Source: an uncultured Thermoanaerobacterales bacterium (GTDB lineage: Bacteria; Bacillota; Clostridia; Christensenellales; UBA1242). Taken from it: a DNA stretch of 6,922 nt. Below are positions 4,791 to 6,922 of this stretch, in pieces. How positions within the stretch are numbered: position 1 is the first letter of the stretch; each line of letters starts with the position of its first letter. The notes beneath the pieces are model-generated. The model was not told the origin of the DNA and did no database searches. It saw nothing but the letters and a program-made list of their open reading frames with translations. The DNA is taken from the NCBI GenBank assembly GCA_949840475.1, contig CATKXA010000055.1, forward strand, positions 1 to 6,922. The letters are read 5' to 3'. The position numbers and the translations under genes were made by a program.

Positions 4791-6797
4791 TTGGATTTTA
4801 AGCTAATATCAAAGTACAAGCCAACAGGCGACCAGCCTCAAGCAATCGATAAGCTGGTTGAAGGCTTAAACGACGGGTTAAGAGAGCAAGTGCTTTTGGG
4901 TGTTACTGGTAGTGGTAAAACTTTTACCATGGCTAACGTTATTGAAAGGGTAAACAGACCAACACTGGTAATTGCACATAACAAGACACTCGCGGGGCAG
5001 CTTTGCAATGAGCTAAGAGAGTTTTTCCCTGAGAATTCTGTCAATTATTTTGTTTCTTACTATGACTATTATCAGCCAGAAGCATATATTGTTTCTTCAG
5101 ATACCTACATTGAAAAAGACTTGTCTATAAATGACGAAATAGACAAACTGCGTCACTCAGCAACTTGTGCATTGTTTGAAAGACGAGATGTTATAATCGT
5201 GGCATCTGTTTCTTGCATCTATGGCTTAGGCGAGCCTAGTGAGTATCACAAAATGGCAATATCACTAAGGCCGGGCATGCAAATTTCAAGAGAAGAGGTC
5301 ATTGAAAGGCTGGTGGATAACCAGTATAAACGTAACGATATAGAGTTCGCTCGCGGAATGTTTAGAGTTAAGGGCGACGTTTTAGAAGTGTACCCGGCGT
5401 CAGCTACTGAGCTATGTCTTAGAATAGACTTTTTTGGCGATGAGATAGACCAAATCTTTGAGGTTGAAGCTCTTACAGGCAAGGCAGTGAACAGACTTGA
5501 GCATGTTGCAATCTATCCAGCATCTCACTATGTTTCAAGCCCAGAAAAAATGGAAGCGTGCTTAAAGCAGATTGAAAAGGACATGGAGCAAGAGGTTGCA
5601 GACCTAGAAAAGCAGGGCAAGATACTAGAAGCAGCAAGACTAAAGCAAAGAACCAGCTATGACATAGAAATGTTACGAGAAATGGGCTATACCAGTGGTG
5701 TAGAAAACTATTCTAGGTATTTTGACGGGAGAAAACCAGGCGATACCCCATTTTGCTTGATGGACTATTTTCCAGACGACTTTTTGTTAATAATTGACGA
5801 AAGTCACATGACGCTTCCTCAAATACGTGCTATGTACAATGGCGATAGGGCGAGAAAAGATAACTTGGTCGGCTACGGCTTTAGACTAAAGTCGGCATAC
5901 GATAATAGACCACTTAAATTTGAAGAGTTTGAAAAGAAGTTTGACCAGCTTATATGCGTGTCAGCAACCCCAGGCGTGTATGAAAAGGAACATGCAGACA
6001 ACATAGTTGAACAAATCATAAGACCAACTGGGCTACTAGACCCAGAGATTATTGTTAGGCCGGTGACAGGTCAGATTGATGATTTGCTCGGAGAGCTCAA
6101 CAAAACAATAGCTAGCGGTGGAAGAGCTTTGGTTACAACGCTCACTAAAAAAATGGCGGAGAAGCTATCTGAATACCTTGAAGAGCATGGTATAAAAACA
6201 ACTTATTTGCATTCAGAGATTAAGACTATTGAGAGAATGGAGATAATAAATAGTCTTAGAAGTGGCGAGTGCGATGTTATTGTTGGTATCAACCTTTTAA
6301 GAGAGGGGCTTGATATGCCAGAAGTTAAACTTGTTGCAATCCTTGATGCAGACAAAGAGGGCTTTTTAAGAAGCGAGGGAGCGTTGATTCAGACCATTGG
6401 TCGTGCAGCACGTAATGCTGAAGGCAAGGTTATAATGTATGGCGACAATATAACCGATTCCATGAAAAGGGCGATTGATGAAACCAATCGAAGAAGAGAG
6501 CTTCAAAAACAGTATAATAAAAGGCACAACATTACGCCTAAAACTATTATAAAAGATATTAAAGAGAGCATTCTTATAACTAGCAAGATTGGGGCTAAAA
6601 AAGTTGACGAAAAAGATAAAGAGTCAATCTTAAAATCCTTGAAAGCTGAGCTAGATACTGCTGTAAAAGAATTAGATTTTGAAAGTGCCATAAAGCTTCG
6701 TGACCAAATAATAGAGCTAGAGGGTGGTGCTATAAAAACAGTAAAAGGAAAAAAGTATGGAAAAAACAATAAAAATTATAGGGGCAAGGGAAAATAA
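4791..6797 (+). CDS. uvrB: Excinuclease ABC subunit B
   Basis: DNA-damage-verifying helicase-like subunit of nucleotide excision repair; UvrA loads it on DNA and it recruits UvrC for incision. The product is 668 residues, full length. Visible in order: KYKPTGDQPQAI at the N-terminus; Walker A GVTGSGKT (37-44); the Tyr-rich beta-hairpin region SYYDYYQPEAYI (89-100) that clamps DNA; the UvrB-specific insert with RGMFRVKGDVLEVYPA (188-203); Walker B DESH (336-339); SATPG (391-395); helicase motif V region GINLLREGLDMP (499-510); motif VI QTIGRAARN (534-542); and a C-terminal UVR domain, about 612-646, that binds UvrC. A Lys/Gly/Asn-rich tail (650-668) follows, and the uvrA start and ribosome binding site lie within its coding sequence. 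All helicase motifs are intact. No clear LexA/DinR operator (GAAC-N4-GTTC) is seen upstream, so SOS control is unproven. Confidence 0.98.
   Translation: MDFKLISKYKPTGDQPQAIDKLVEGLNDGLREQVLLGVTGSGKTFTMANVIERVNRPTLVIAHNKTLAGQLCNELREFFPENSVNYFVSYYDYYQPEAYIVSSDTYIEKDLSINDEIDKLRHSATCALFERRDVIIVASVSCIYGLGEPSEYHKMAISLRPGMQISREEVIERLVDNQYKRNDIEFARGMFRVKGDVLEVYPASATELCLRIDFFGDEIDQIFEVEALTGKAVNRLEHVAIYPASHYVSSPEKMEACLKQIEKDMEQEVADLEKQGKILEAARLKQRTSYDIEMLREMGYTSGVENYSRYFDGRKPGDTPFCLMDYFPDDFLLIIDESHMTLPQIRAMYNGDRARKDNLVGYGFRLKSAYDNRPLKFEEFEKKFDQLICVSATPGVYEKEHADNIVEQIIRPTGLLDPEIIVRPVTGQIDDLLGELNKTIASGGRALVTTLTKKMAEKLSEYLEEHGIKTTYLHSEIKTIERMEIINSLRSGECDVIVGINLLREGLDMPEVKLVAILDADKEGFLRSEGALIQTIGRAARNAEGKVIMYGDNITDSMKRAIDETNRRRELQKQYNKRHNITPKTIIKDIKESILITSKIGAKKVDEKDKESILKSLKAELDTAVKELDFESAIKLRDQIIELEGGAIKTVKGKKYGKNNKNYRGKGK
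6743..6749 (+). promoter_or_regulatory. uvrA ribosome binding site inside uvrB
   Basis: AAAAGGA lies 7 bases before ATG at 6757 and within the coding sequence of the uvrB tail. This supports coupled translation of uvrA from the uvrB message. Confidence 0.7.
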
Positions 6798-6922
6798 CCT
6801 TAAAAATGTCAGCCTAGAAATTCCGAGGAATAAGCTTGTAGTATTTACTGGACTTTCAGGCTCTGGTAAGTCTTCGCTTGCGTTTGATACAAATTTTGAA
6901 TAGTGACAAAGACGATACATGG
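6757..6922 (+). CDS. uvrA: Excinuclease ABC subunit A, N-terminal fragment with two in-frame stops
   Basis: UvrA is the ABC-type ATPase that recognises damage and loads UvrB. The ATG at 6757 overlaps uvrB by 41 bases in the +1 frame. Residues 4-45 are a canonical UvrA start: GARENNL (9-15), EIPRNKLVVFTG (21-32), then Walker A GLSGSGKSS (32-40), LAFDT (41-45). Most UvrA proteins continue IYAEGQRRY; here codons 46-50 read Asn, Phe, Glu, TAG (6901-6903), TGA (6904-6906). Codons 51-55 then return to QRRYM in the same frame, and the window ends. So the length is kept while five consecutive codons differ. Because this lies in the last 31 bases, an assembly or read error at a contig end is the likeliest cause; a real nonsense allele is possible. 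The family assignment is certain; the gene's integrity is not. Confidence 0.88.

Noticed and set aside
6901..6906. Alternative genetic code: TGA falls exactly at the conserved Gly of UvrA, as expected if UGA encodes Gly.
   Set aside because: No in-frame TGA occurs in the other genes, including 668 codons of uvrB with many normal Gly codons. The adjacent TAG sits at a Glu position, while TAG ends rpiB normally. Neighbouring codons are also altered, so recoding does not explain the block.
6717..6920. Minus-strand open frame across the uvrB-uvrA junction.
   Set aside because: It is antisense to the UvrA Walker A region and UvrB tail, both strongly conserved; there is no independent evidence for a gene.
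1..6922. CRISPR arrays, insertion sequences, tRNA or rRNA genes, attachment sites.
   Set aside because: I saw no regularly spaced repeats, transposase-like frames, terminal inverted repeats or RNA gene signatures; nearly all the window is covered by housekeeping genes.

Overview
The window reads as a stretch of core chromosome from an AT-rich, low-GC Gram-positive (Bacillota-type) bacterium. SepF and a DivIVA-like protein point to a walled cell that divides like a Gram-positive. A YwlE-type phosphatase next to rpiB and a single-chain glycyl-tRNA synthetase also fit that group. Spacing of the Shine-Dalgarno sites, non-ATG starts and strong intrinsic terminators agree. I cannot place it more finely; an uncultured Clostridia-like or related lineage is an inference. 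Both ends cut genes, so this is probably a whole short contig or an excised piece of one.

Layout, left to right. (1) 3-386: the C-terminal end of an unrecognised helical protein. (2) 478-1044 (+): sepF, from its own extended -10 promoter. (3) 1090-1284 (-): a 64-residue DivIVA-like protein converging on sepF, sharing a bidirectional terminator with it. (4) 1408-3177 (+): a three-gene operon of a YwlE-like phosphatase, rpiB and an unrecognised single-pass membrane protein, ended by a second bidirectional terminator. (5) 3206-4591 (-): glycyl-tRNA synthetase. (6) 4592-4790: a divergent promoter region. (7) 4791-6797 (+): uvrB. (8) 6757 to the end: the start of uvrA, overlapping uvrB by 41 bases and carrying two tandem in-frame stops close to the window edge.

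The genes form small functional groups: septum placement (sepF and the DivIVA-like gene), phosphate-ester and sugar-phosphate chemistry (ywlE-like and rpiB), translation (glyS) and nucleotide excision repair (uvrB, uvrA). I see no mobile element, CRISPR array, RNA gene or obvious defence or biosynthetic system. The least explained parts are the mini-DivIVA, the operon's membrane protein, the 5' partial protein, a promoter pair that appears to share one -35 site, and the damaged uvrA start. The uvrA damage is most simply explained as a contig-end error.
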